Assembly (NCBI GenBank): GCA_019400425.1
Contig: JAFREE010000050.1
Location: 1-64,000, forward strand
Length of the DNA stretch: 64,000 nt
Direction of reading: 5' to 3'
Source: Hymenochaete sp. R1
Taxonomy: Eukaryota; Basidiomycota; Agaricomycetes; Hymenochaetales; Hymenochaetaceae
The notes under the pieces were generated by a model. That model searched no databases, was not told the origin of the DNA, and saw nothing but the letters and a program-made list of their open reading frames with translations. Shown one piece after another: positions 51,201-61,896 of this stretch. Made by a program: the position numbers and the translations under genes. Within the stretch, counting starts at the first letter, position 1. The number at the start of each line of letters is the position of its first letter.

Positions 51201-54200
51201 CGATAAGGCCAGGGGGCACGCACAGAGTAATCCACGAGCACCAGATCCGGATAAGCCTTCCATGCTCCCTGCTTCCCCTCCTGAGCAGCCGGTCCGAGCG
51301 TCCCTTGCCAGCGCGAGCACCCAAAGTACGACCCAGTCGTCTCTCCTCGCTGCAGGCCGGCCGCGCGACTCTGTTGGCGGGACCGACCGCGGGTCGCAGC
51401 AGTTCGGGACGATGCGCACCGCGACGACGATGGCGACCTCGTTCGCGCCGTCGGAGTACTACCGCGCGGACGTGAGTGGGAACGAGTCTGAGGCGTCGAC
51501 GAATGCGAGGCTCTGGGAGGAGCTCTCGTTGAGCAGCGCGCCGTCTTCGGGGTTCATGGGGTCTCCTGCTTTGGGCAAGAAGTCGGCGATGTTGGGGATG
51601 GCGGGGGCGACGGGGACGAGGGACCGACGGTTGAGCGAGGCGGGGTTGACGACGGACCTCACGCGCGTCGCGGAGGAAGCGGAGGAAGGGACCCTACATA
51701 ACGGTCGGAGAGAGAGGGAATCGAGCGAGGGTCAAGCTCAGGCTCAGGCTGGTGAGGGGAGACGACGTCTGCCGCAGGCCATCCAGCTCGGGAAGGGCAA
51801 GTGGCCGGACGACTTTGTGGATGCGTTTAGTAGTAAGGGGTCTCCGGCGCGTGCGGTCGTCACTAGGAAAGCCGTGGACACTGAAGGGTCAGTGCTTCCC
51901 GCAGGCCCTCTTGCTTTCCTCGCGAACGAGGTGGAGGCGAGCGCGAGTGGGAGTAGGGAGTCGTTACCTCTTCAGCAGCAGCAGCAACAACAACAGATCG
52001 TACCCCGCCGACCTCTCCACCGACCCCGACACAGCATCGACGCACCCGTTCTGCGACCCAGAGATGTCCGCGAGACAAGCCCAGTGCCTCGAGAAAGTCC
52101 TGGACCCGGGTCTGGCGGGGCCGGCGCCATTAGTACTGCCAACGGTGCGAGTCCCATTAATATTCCCGTCTCACGTATTATCCCGAGACGAAATAGCTCG
52201 ACGACGCGGCCGCATGGGGTGTACGTACCCCGGAGCGATAGCGCCTCCCCGAGCCCTTCGCCCGTGCCCGCTGCGCCCATACCAGACGTCGCCGCCGCCG
52301 CCCCTGCCTCCGCCCCCACGCGCGTCCCGTTCCCGCGTGCCTTGTCCGCTGAAAGCCAGAGTCCCAGTCCAAGCCCCAAAGCAACCGCATCCGCGAATGG
52401 CGGCGCCCCAACGCCGTCCGAAGTGGTAGCGACGACGGCGGCTGCGACAGCTGCCCAGCAGAACCGGTTCGCGCGGGGGCGGTTCCAGTCGGACGTGGGC
52501 GACGGGACGCAGCGCCGGAAGCCGCGGCCGAACTCGTACGACGAGCTTGGGGCGAGGCCGCATCGGTCGAGGATCGAAAGCATGATCAGTATTGGCGGGG
52601 CGTCGAGTAGTAACTTCAGTGCGAGTGATATTAGGAGCTCGATGGATGGGAGTGCGGTGAGGAAGACGTTGGTTATTCGGGAGGAGGGGCAGGCTACGAC
52701 GCATTTCGTATGTTTCTTTTTTTTTGTCTCTTTCTACTACTTCTACGACTACTCTGTTACGCCTGTGCGAGACGTCTGACATTTGGGCATTGCGTTTCAG
52801 CAACTCGGCAACTGTATCGGACGCGGCCAGTTCGGGTCGGTGTACCGAGCTCTGAACTTGAACACGGGCCAAATGGTCGCTGTGAAGCGGATACGCCTGG
52901 AAGGGATCGCGGAGGACGAGGTGAAGCAGCTTATGAAGGAGGTGGACGTCGTCAAAAGCCTCTCGCATCCCAGCATTGTTAAATACGAGGGCATGTCCAG
53001 GGACAGCGACACCCTGAACATCGTGCTTGAGTGAGCTTTCTTTGTCCCATCCCCCCTTCAAACACCCCCTCCCAATCAATCACCTCCATTATACGCTTAG
53101 CAGGCTCATTGATCACACCTTTCATATTCATACTCATATTCATTTTTTTACAGATATGCAGAGAACGGATCACTAGGCCAGATCTTAAAGGCCTTTGGCG
53201 GACGACTGAACGAGAAACTCGTGGCGACGTACGTCATCAAGATCCTGGAGGGGCTCGACTATCTGCACCGGAACGACGTCGTGCACTGCGACCTCAAGGC
53301 GGCGAACATCCTCACGACCAAGACGGGGAACGTGAAGCTTTCGGACTTTGGGGTCTCGTTGAATTTGCGCAAGGTGGGTGGGGAGCAGAAGGCGGATGTG
53401 ACGGGCACGCCGAATTGGAGTGAGTGGTCGTTTGGATTGCAAATAGAACTGATTGTGGTACTATTTACTGCGTGACTAACTATCTTCCTTCCTTCCTTCC
53501 TTCTTTCTTTCTTTCCCAGTGGCCCCTGAGGTTATCGAACTCAAGGGAGCTTCTCGTGCGTCCGATATCTGGTCATTAGGGTGCACCGTTATCGAGCTCC
53601 TGACGGGGAAGCCTCCTTATGCCGAGATAACCAACGGCATGTCTGGTAAGCTCAATCTCTCCTTCCTTCACCCCATCACAATCAGAACCTCCTAATCTCT
53701 CATGCTCACGCTAATGCTCATCCACCACCAACCAGTCATGTATCGCATAGTCGACGACCCGATGCCTCCTATTCCGGAAGACTGGTCCCTTCTCCTCAAG
53801 GACTTCCTGCAGCAATGCTTCCGACGTGAGCCCGGAGATCGTCCGAGCGCGGAAGTCCTGAGCGATCACGACTGGCTCAGGGAACACTGTGAAGTGCACA
53901 AGGTTATCCGTCCTAAAGATAGCATCCCGTTCCTGCGGCGGGTCAGCCAGGACTTGCAGCGAAGACCGACGCCTCCGCCACCTACTACCCCTGTGCCTGC
54001 TCCTACTTCTGCTCCCGTTCCTGCCCCTGCGTCGCCGACGACTACGGAAGCGGTGCGATTCGTAGGGTTGGATGTGGAGGGAACAGAGTCGCGTTCGTCG
54101 TTTGATCACCACCATCGACGGTCCGAGGAAGGCTCGGGCTCGCCGCTTCCGTTCCCACGACCGCTTGCCGTTCCTGGGTCTCCTGTCAATAGGTTGTCGA

Positions 54201-55564
54201 GTGGGAGTGGGATACCTGTTACTCCGAAGAGTCAGGCGGCGGGAGAAGCTGACTTCACGCGCGAGCATTCGTTCGTAAAGACGGCGTTTGGGAAACGTGA
54301 GTTGCGTGTATTGAAAGGGTGTTTTTGGGACATAGATATTGACATTGACATTGATCGTGACCTGTCATCGTTTTTAGCCTTGCCATGCCGCGTCTGTATG
54401 CAGCCCGTGAAGAAGAGCGCGGTCATCTGCGAAGAGTGCTCGTTGATAGCACACGCGCGGTGCGCACCGAACGCCCCGCCGACTTGCCTAGTCCGAACGC
54501 AGCTCCTCCAGCTCGCCAATCAATCACCTTCGGTCGACTCGAACGCCCTGGAGGTGATCAGGGCTTTCACGCCTTCCAGCAGCCCCCCTCTCATGGGCGC
54601 CGAGTCCATCCTCTCTTCATCTCCGCAGACGCCGACGATGGCGGGAGAGATCTCCCCGCCGACGGCGTTCAGGATGTTCGGAGCTTTTCGTCGGTCACGG
54701 TCTTCACTCCCTGCTACGAGCGACTCGGACACGAGAGCTGCGGCTGCGAAACGACTGTCGATTTCGCAGACTTCTCAGGAGGGATCGAGCGAGTCTGTTT
54801 TGGTGGGGGCACAGGGATCCGCGCACGGGCACGGACATGGGCACGGCAATGCTCAAGGCCACGGACAAGCGAGCCCGAGTCCCCGCCCGAGACGTCCGTC
54901 GGTGCTCGTGAAACCGAAACGTGCACGCCCGATCTCGACGTCGAGCGATAATATGACGCCGATCCGGCAGAGTCGAGGGAGCAACCGGAGTGCGGAGACG
55001 GGGGCGGGGACGGGGACGGGCGATAGTATTGAGCTTTCGGATGACTCGTATTCCCAAGCTCATGGACATGGACGCGGGCACAACCAGCATGGACATGGAC
55101 ACGGACAGGGATACACCCGCAGTCAGACAGCGCTCCCCTCGCCTTCCCAGGTCCTCCTGCAATCAACACGCGTACGCGGCGCCGGCGCCTCTCCCGCCTC
55201 TCCCGCCGACACCACGCCGACGGGGACCGACCTGGAGACGGAGACGGAGAACGACGCGGGGACACGGTACGCGCCGAGTCGGCTGTCGATTGCGGTGTCT
55301 GCTGCGGACTCTGCGGACCCGAGAAGGGAGTCGGTGTTGGCGGGGTCGAGTGTGGGGCATTATGATGATGATGACGATGAGGAGGATGACGATGACGACG
55401 ACGAGGGGTTGCAGATGAGGGTAGGGGGGTTGTCGAGACGGGGACGGGATGGGGATGGGGATGGAGGGGATGGACGTCACGATGTTGATGAGCGGGATCG
55501 GGCGTGGAGGTCGACGCGGTCCCGTTCGAGGCGCACGGACGACAAGAACTGCGTCCTGCAATGA
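48247..55564 (+). CDS. Giant Cdc15/STE11-type protein kinase with CH-like region and C1 finger
   Basis: Seven exons join in frame: 48247-50396, 50463-52707, 52801-53030, 53154-53419, 53520-53645, 53736-54296 and 54378-55564, giving about 2,254 residues. Residues 1-690 are Ser/Pro/Arg-rich and disordered. A calponin-homology-like segment follows (about 690-800: [56 protein letters not shown]), crossing the exon 1/2 junction. Another disordered stretch with a Gln run leads to the kinase (about 1466-1725): [52 protein letters not shown] and [15 protein letters not shown]1-type finger (about 1845-1895) has all His/Cys ligands in H-x12-C-x2-C-x10-C-x2-C-x4-H-x2-C-x7-C spacing. The tail has HG repeats and an acidic run. 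The kinase resembles the septation kinases Cdc7/Cdc15. HRD is HCD, but other ATP and Mg sites are intact. Confidence 0.88.
53484..53516. repeat. (CTTC)n/(CTTT)n tract inside a kinase intron
   Basis: About eight tetranucleotide units form the polypyrimidine tract directly before the acceptor of exon 5 at 53520, so repeat length could affect splicing. Confidence 0.8.
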
Positions 55565-55983
55565 TTTCCTCGTTCGATTCAGGTCGGGGTCGGGGTCGGG
55601 ATCCTGGAACCCACCCGACCCATCCAAAAAAAAACATAGGTTGTTTATATGTACTTTAATCTTCCTTCGATTTTTCTCTTTCTGTCGTTTCTTTCGTTTC
55701 TTTCTTTCGTTTCTCTTTTTTTTTCGTTTCGCGCGGACTAATCAATCTCTCCGGCTTTCGATGTCAACACGGATTTCGTTTCCTCGTTCGTTCCATCTTT
55801 CCATTGTACATTGTACATTGTACATACCAACCCCGCACCGATTTCGCTTTCTTCAGCTTTTGCTCTTTTTCTTTTTCTTTTTCCTTTGTAGCTCCTGACC
55901 TCTTCCCCGACCCCTCGATCCGCTACAGCTTCTTTCTCTTCTCTTCTCTTCTACCACACATCTCGTTTCGTTTAGCATTCTTT

Positions 55984-56008
55984 TCTCTCTCTCTCTCTCT
56001 CTCTCTCT
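55984..56008. repeat. (TC)n microsatellite
   Basis: About twelve TC units within the pyrimidine-rich 3' flank of the kinase gene. Confidence 0.9.
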
Positions 56009-57025
56009 GGAGCACACGAGCATACGCGCACAGGTTACCATTCGCATCTGCATTTACATCAATTCATCGGTTCTCATGACATACACGCACGCACGTCAGA
56101 CGCACGCTGGACTTCTCTCTCTCTCTCCTTTTCTGTTTTTCTATTTTTCTTTTTCTTCCCTTAAAGTCTCTTTTCTTTTATTCTCTCAGTTTGCCTCTCC
56201 CGACCGACCTACCGACCGACCCCGCAATCCCCGGCTCTGAGTTGGTCCTCCCAACCCGACTCGACAGACTTTATCTCGACCTCATCACTAAAAGGACTCA
56301 AGACTTTTTTCTTTCTTCCCTTCTTTCTTAAAAGATCTGTCGCCACTTTCGGGGTCCCTACGCCATACGCCCCAGTTCCCTTTGAAGTGTTAGTTGTGAG
56401 TTGACTGAGAGACGAATACGTGTAATTTTCTGGTTTATACAGTACTAGTACAGGATTTGGACTTGGACTTTTACTTGGAGTTGGAGTTGTTTTTTCGTTC
56501 TTGTTCTCGTTCGTAACTTGGACTTGATCCTCGTATTTACGCTTCTTTCTTTCTTTCTTTTCTTCCCTGCCCTTCCTTTTTTTAATGATTAATAAATGAT
56601 AAATAAATAATAAATGTAATGGATGCCGTGGTTTTGTTTTGAAGGCTCTCAGACTCAGACTTGGAGTTGGACGCCTTCTCCGGTTCCGAATTCCAAGTTT
56701 GGCTTCAAGTCCATCGAACGACTCGGAATTTGAGCCTCCAACAACCTAATTGCCAGTGCAGTGGAACTCCAATCCTCCTCCCCCCTCCCCCCCTCTCTTC
56801 CTTTCCTCTCCTCGTCTCCCTCAAGTTGTGCCGGGCCAGTGGTAGGATGGGCCCCGACTCCCGAGCTGAGGATAATCGTGAACTGTCTTTCAAAGTTGAT
56901 ATCTGCTCGGATATGAAGGAGTGAACAAAAACAAAAAAAACGAAGGAAGGAAGGAACAAGCGAATGAACTTGAAGGAGGCTTTGGACCTTTGGACCTGTA
57001 CAGCGTGAATCCGTTACTCAGGCTG

Positions 57026-57055
57026 CCAGTACCAGTGCCAGTGCCAGTGCCAGTG
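57026..57055. repeat. CCAGTG hexamer repeat
   Basis: About five tandem CCAGTR units; four are identical. Confidence 0.8.
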
Positions 57056-57598
57056 GTGGCTTTCCGTCCAATCCGTTTTTTCGGTTACTTGTCAGTGAGT
57101 GCGTGTTCTATGCACACGCTGGGCAAGTGAGAATGAACGCTGGCGGATGAATTGCATGATCGTTGTAGGAATGGAGACTCGGGACGTGTGAGTGAGATGA
57201 AAGTAAAGTAACTGGAAAGAGACCTGGGCCGGCTCGTCTAAGAAAATAAATAAGAGGCCGCTCTTTGGCAACGACTCGGAGGAAGAGACCCTGGAGAAGA
57301 GAAGAGATTGATGGAGCTAAGATTGTCAATTAGAAGTACAGGAAAATTGGACTGGACGGGATTTTCGAGTTCAGTAGATGGTATGAGTACATGGAATTGG
57401 GATGGGAGCCGGAGGGAAAAGGACGAAAGGGGGGAGAAAGTATGTACGAGAAGGTGGTGAGTGAATGGATGGATGTATGGACCCAACAAAGAGAAACGAA
57501 GTCTGAGACAAGAAAATGCACCGGAACGTATTAGAAGACCAAGGTCACCGGTGTCCCCACTCAAGGAAAGTCAAAGAACAAACTTGAAAGGCGACTCA

Positions 57599-58516
57599 TC
57601 ACGAAATAAGCTTGTCCCCCCACACCACCCGATACCTATACGCCCTATACGCCCCCTCCAGCGCCCCACCCAACTGCCAAACGACGACCAACACCGCCAA
57701 GAGCACCACCATCCTGACGCCGACCACCTCCCGATGCCTCACCGGCGCCGCGCGCGAGAATGCCGTCTTCAACAGACGTTCCTGTACGGGCGCGCGGACC
57801 CACTCGAGCTCGGACGCGAGCGACTGCGCCTTGGTGCGGCCGGAGTCGTAGGCGGCGCGGAGGGCGCGGACTTGGTGGGTGAGCTCGGGGAGGTGGGCGT
57901 GGAGGGTTGTGAGGGAGGAGAGGGAGGTGTCGAGGGAGCGGTGGATGTGCGGGAGGTGGGTTTGGAGGGCGCGGTCGAGGCGTTGGCGGTTGGACTGGGG
58001 ATAACAACGTTGTTAGTAAGTGGGTTGTCGACGGTGGAATTGGGAGGGGACGAACCTCTATGCTGCCTAAGGCGTCGACAAGGAGGTTATGCACGGCTCT
58101 GGAGTTGCTCAACGCACTCGCGAGTTCAGCCTACAGAGAGTCCATTTCCATTAACTCTCATGTCTCCTCTTTCTTTTCTATTACGCATGCCACACACCTC
58201 GAGATCCCGTATCTGTACTTCATTCTGTATGCCCCAGTTTATGGCGTCTTGCACGTTTGCCTCCAGTTTGCTAAGATAAGAGCGTTTGAGATTGAGATGA
58301 GAGACAAGGACAGGACAAGGTTAAGATAGAGTAAGAGTGAGACATGGCTCGGAATTCGGGAGAGGTCGGCCGAGGTAGACAAAGAGTAGCTCGATAGACT
58401 CACCGATTTGCTTCCGTTCTCCGAGTTGCAGGGCTCGAAGACGACGCGGAGGACGGGGAAGCAGAGGCGGATGAAGTAGGTGGTGACCGGTTCTGAAGCT
58501 GACTGTTGTCTGGCAT
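57599..58516 (-). CDS. Small C-terminally anchored coiled-coil protein, unknown function
   Basis: Not recognised. Four exons, 58404-58516, 58198-58270, 58056-58130 and 57599-57994, join in frame to give 218 residues. The N-terminus MPDNSQLQNRSPPTSSASAS is Ser/Pro-rich and disordered. The middle is helical with heptads (LEANVQDAINWGIQNEVQIR, LASALSNSRAVHNLLVDALG, LPELTHQVRALRAAYDSG). One hydrophobic segment near residues 182-200 (MVVLLAVLVVVWQLGGAL) is followed by about 20 residues ending WGDKLIS, so it is a tail-anchor-like topology with most of the protein cytosolic. Introns are 65-130 bp. Tail-anchored SNARE-like, peroxin or nuclear-envelope roles are possible, but no family motif is seen. 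It converges with the giant kinase. Confidence 0.72.
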
Positions 58517-59063
58517 GGTCGTGGAGAGGGAAAAAGGGAGACCAGAGACAGAGACAGGACGTCGAGGAGAGAGAGAAAAGAATAAAAGAAGGAGACAAGG
58601 ACGGCGGTGGATGAGCTCTACGCCTCGTGTCGATGGGAGGGAAGGTCAAGAGATCGGGCCGAATGGAGGGAGTTCCAAGTTGCCTCACTCGCCGCAAAAC
58701 GTAATAAAAATGGGATTTAGCGTCGCCGTCGGCTGGATTCACTTACAGACTTGTATCGACGACCGACGAGCACGATGGAGACAAAGAGCAATGCTGGGGA
58801 GTAGAGTAGAACAAACTGGCACCGGCGAGGGGATGATGTACTTTTAAAGTAGAGTTGGGCATTCCAGCAGCAGTGCTTTACTAAATCATATGATAGTCTT
58901 TAGTCTGAGAGTATAACCACCGCATACAGTCAGTCTATACAATTACAGTCGCAATTACAACACATCTCTCCTGTCTCGTACATATATATGTGTGTGTACA
59001 GCATTCTCACCATCATCCATCAATGCTCAGACATATTTCAAACACCAAACGCACAGAGTAACC
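58517..59063. other. Short intergenic region
   Basis: Upstream of the tail-anchored gene and 3' of the nuclear-type gene, both on the minus strand. No gene is seen. Confidence 0.5.
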
Positions 59064-60683
59064 TCAAATGACGTACACCCTCTCCTCAGTCATCTCATAC
59101 GAGTCCACGCCCGCAAAGTACGCTCGTCGGGCTGCCCGATCCTTCTCAAATTTCTAACAACCATCATCAAATCAGCCACACAGTTCAATATATCAAATAA
59201 ATCTTGTACTCACCTGCCTCTCGTCATCTTCAAGCACGAACGACTCGCCTTCTCGCTCGACAACGTATTCGTCACCATCATCTGCCACTGCCTTTGAAGC
59301 AGTCCTGTCCTTTTGCGACTTCAACTTCGGCCTCGGCTTCTTTTCCGAACTTGTAGTACGTCCTTTCCTCGACGTTCGGCCTGTCCCTGTCACTGTCGCT
59401 CGAGCCTTCGCAACCGTCGTCCGAGCAGAACGTCGTGTCGGTCGCCGCGGAAGCATCCCCATCAGCTTGTCAGTCGCGCCAAACACATCCTCGTCTTCGT
59501 CTGCATCCACTTTGACTTTCTTTGCCGGCCTCGTTCGAGCGGCCTTCCTTCCATTCTTTTCATCTGCAGTGTTGATAGCAGACTTGACATCCGCAAGTGG
59601 TCGGCGTATCCTTGGCTGCGTCCGTGTTACGATCCTCTTTGCTGGCGACGGCGTCTTCATCACGTCACTCAACGAAGGCGAGCATGGTGCAGTCAGAGTC
59701 GTATTTGCAGTTGCGGTCGATTGCCTTGTATGTTGCCTCCGCTGTCTAGGCGTCCCCATTCTCGGCTCTGCCCCCTCCTCAATCGTCGGAGTCCGGACGC
59801 TCAAACTGGTACCAGCCTTGGCTGAAGGCGTCGCGAATGCCAGTCTCCCATCCCCATCACTAGCTCTCAGCCTCTTTCTTGTAGGTTCAACGCCCATCGC
59901 AGCTAGAACCTCGCCATATCGGTTTCTCGACAACTCGCCCTCCGTTCTCGACCGCGGTTTCTGCGTACTGTTCCTCATAGTTCCACCTCCCATCATCACC
60001 CTCTCTTTCAACCTCCGTTCCGCCGCGAGAAATCCGAAGGGATCATCATCTCCCTTCTCTCCTCCTTCCACCTCCAGCCCATCCCCATCAAAGCCAAACT
60101 CAAGCTCCCCCTCATCCCGATCATCTTCCCGACGTCGACGATGACTAAGCCCACGTCGTGAAGGTGTCACTGGCACCATCGACGTCGACGTCTGCTTCGA
60201 CATTGGCGTCTCCCGATTCAACGTCTGGCGATGCACGTCTCGCGCCCACGTCTCAGCCTTGCGTATGGGTGTCGAGGTATTGCGAACAGGCGTGCGAAAC
60301 AGTGCGCCATCATCGATTATGGCGTTAGTAGTGGTAGTACTGATAACAGGGGGCGGGGGCGAAGGAAGAGGCGGACGGGGGGAGTTGTAGATCCCACTCG
60401 GACTCGGCTCACTAGAGTCTATTGAATGGTGCTTAGCGTAAACTAGTGGGTCGATATCGACGTATTCGAGTTCTTCGCTTTGATATCTTCCGTGTTCAAG
60501 AATATCTGTAGGTTTCGGAGTCGACACGAATTCAATTTCATGTTCCTGTTGAGATAGTTCGGGAGTGGGTGTTGGTGTTCGAGCACGCGCTCGTTTACTA
60601 AGAGTTGCCTTTGCTTTCGGGTTCGGTGTTGGTGTCGAGGCTGGAGAGGGGGCGAGGCGTTTACTACGCGTTCGTGGGGGCAT
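59064..60683 (-). CDS. Disordered, probably nuclear protein with conserved-looking C-terminus
   Basis: Not recognised. Two exons, 59214-60683 and 59064-59153, join in frame to give about 519 residues. The long first exon is Lys/Arg/Ser/Thr/Pro-rich: MPPRTRSKRLAPSP at the start, TLSKRARARTPTPTPELS, VPVTPSRRGLSHRRRRED, LAFATPSAKAG, and MKTPSPAKRIVTRTQPRIRR. Many S/T-P sites followed by R or K look like cyclin-dependent kinase targets, and the KR clusters like nuclear signals; SEKKPRPKLKSQKDR adds another. Exon 2 completes a charged tail, ESFVLEDDERQKFEKDRAAR then AYFAGVDSYEMTEERVYVI, which is unlike the rest in being ordered. A chromatin or cell-cycle role is plausible but inferred only from composition. 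Confidence 0.7.
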
Positions 60684-61896
60684 GTCGCAGACCTTTTACG
60701 TCTGGAAGTTTGTTCGATGGTGTGATGTGTGATACAGGAGAAGCTAAGAAAACGATGGCAAGACGAGAGTTGGACTGGACATCGTGAGGTCATGCCTTGA
60801 GCCTTGAGCCTTCCTCCGATCTTTCCATTTTGGCCTGATAGTATGTCGATCTTAACTTTACGCAAGTCAGTCAGTTGCTCAAGCTTCGACTCTCAGGCTC
60901 TCCTCTCTCGAAGACTCAAGAGGCACAAGAGAGGTCCCTACAGCTTGGCATATTGCCATTTATTGCCAACATGTAAAGCCAAGCCTCAAGCCAACCGACT
61001 GAACAATAATTACACATGAGACACGATGCACTCAATCGTAGCACAAGACGAAGAGAAAGAAAGAAAGAAAAAGAAAACAAATTCCTTTTATGAATGCATT
61101 ATCCCAGCACACTAAACACACCATCCGACGGACGTGTGCGCATATCGTATCTAAAGCTACTAACTACTACGTACGTGAGAAGCAGCAGTACAACCGACCC
61201 GAAGTACATACAAGGATCCCCGTCAAAATCGAAACGAGGAAGGGTTTCGGTCGGTGATGGAACGAGCGTATGGGTTTGAACGAGGGGGTCAAGAAGGAGC
61301 GTGAGGGACACAAGGTAGGGGAATAAAGAAAAGGGTGGGTGGAAAGAAAGTTCAGGGAATCGCGCACGCGAAGGTCGATAGAGGGCATCGCGTGTCTCAA
61401 TTATATACTCGAAAAATCGTGGCCAAACCTGGTGGAGAAATCGTAGAAATACGCTCAGGGGAAAGAAACGAAGAAGGCGGAAAGCAACAGAGGGGCTCGA
61501 AAAAAAAAGAGAAAAAGGCAAAAAAGGAGAGCGAAACACTAGAGCAAGAAACCTGCGAACGTATTATGTATGGAAACCGATGCCCAAGAAATAAGACGGT
61601 ATTCAGAGACGAGTGAAACGAAGAGTAAAGGGAAGGAATAGGCAGCACAAGCAAAAGAAAGTAAATGAGGGCATGGCTCGGGAAGCATAACAAATACAGG
61701 AGAATCAAATAGCTTTTGTTCTTTAATTAAGAAAACGAAAACGAGAGACGCGCGGAATAATGGGAAGAATAAGAGGTAAAGGGGGTGGATTATGCACAGT
61801 GAAATCGAATTGAATATGTTCTCAAATGTCACACTGGGCGGCTGTCGGCACTGAGGGAGGCCGGACAGTGACAAGCCAGGTAAGGACAATACTACC
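60684..61896. other. Intergenic region before the Ste5/Far1-like gene 3' end
   Basis: Upstream of the nuclear-type gene; 3' flank of the VWA gene. A-rich and GA-rich stretches occur (about 61490-61530). Frames of up to 146 codons on the minus strand are Phe/Ser/Leu-rich shadows of GA-rich DNA. No gene is supported. Confidence 0.5.

Larger units (their letters stand above)
55565..57598. other. Pyrimidine-rich 3' flank and convergent intergenic region
   Basis: From about 55620 to 56600 the plus strand is extremely T/C-rich with a (TC)n run; after that it is mixed and turns GA-rich by about 57150-57600. No gene frame is supported. It lies between the convergent kinase and tail-anchored protein genes. 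Confidence 0.5.

Noticed and set aside
52171..53079. 302-codon minus-strand frame
   Set aside because: It overlaps the exon encoding the kinase N-lobe, is Arg-rich with no motif, and the plus strand has clear kinase signatures.
54714..55637. 307-codon open frame on the minus strand
   Set aside because: It is fully antisense to the GC-rich kinase tail, is low-complexity (Pro/His/Arg/Ser) and lacks motifs; it is a shadow of skewed codon use.
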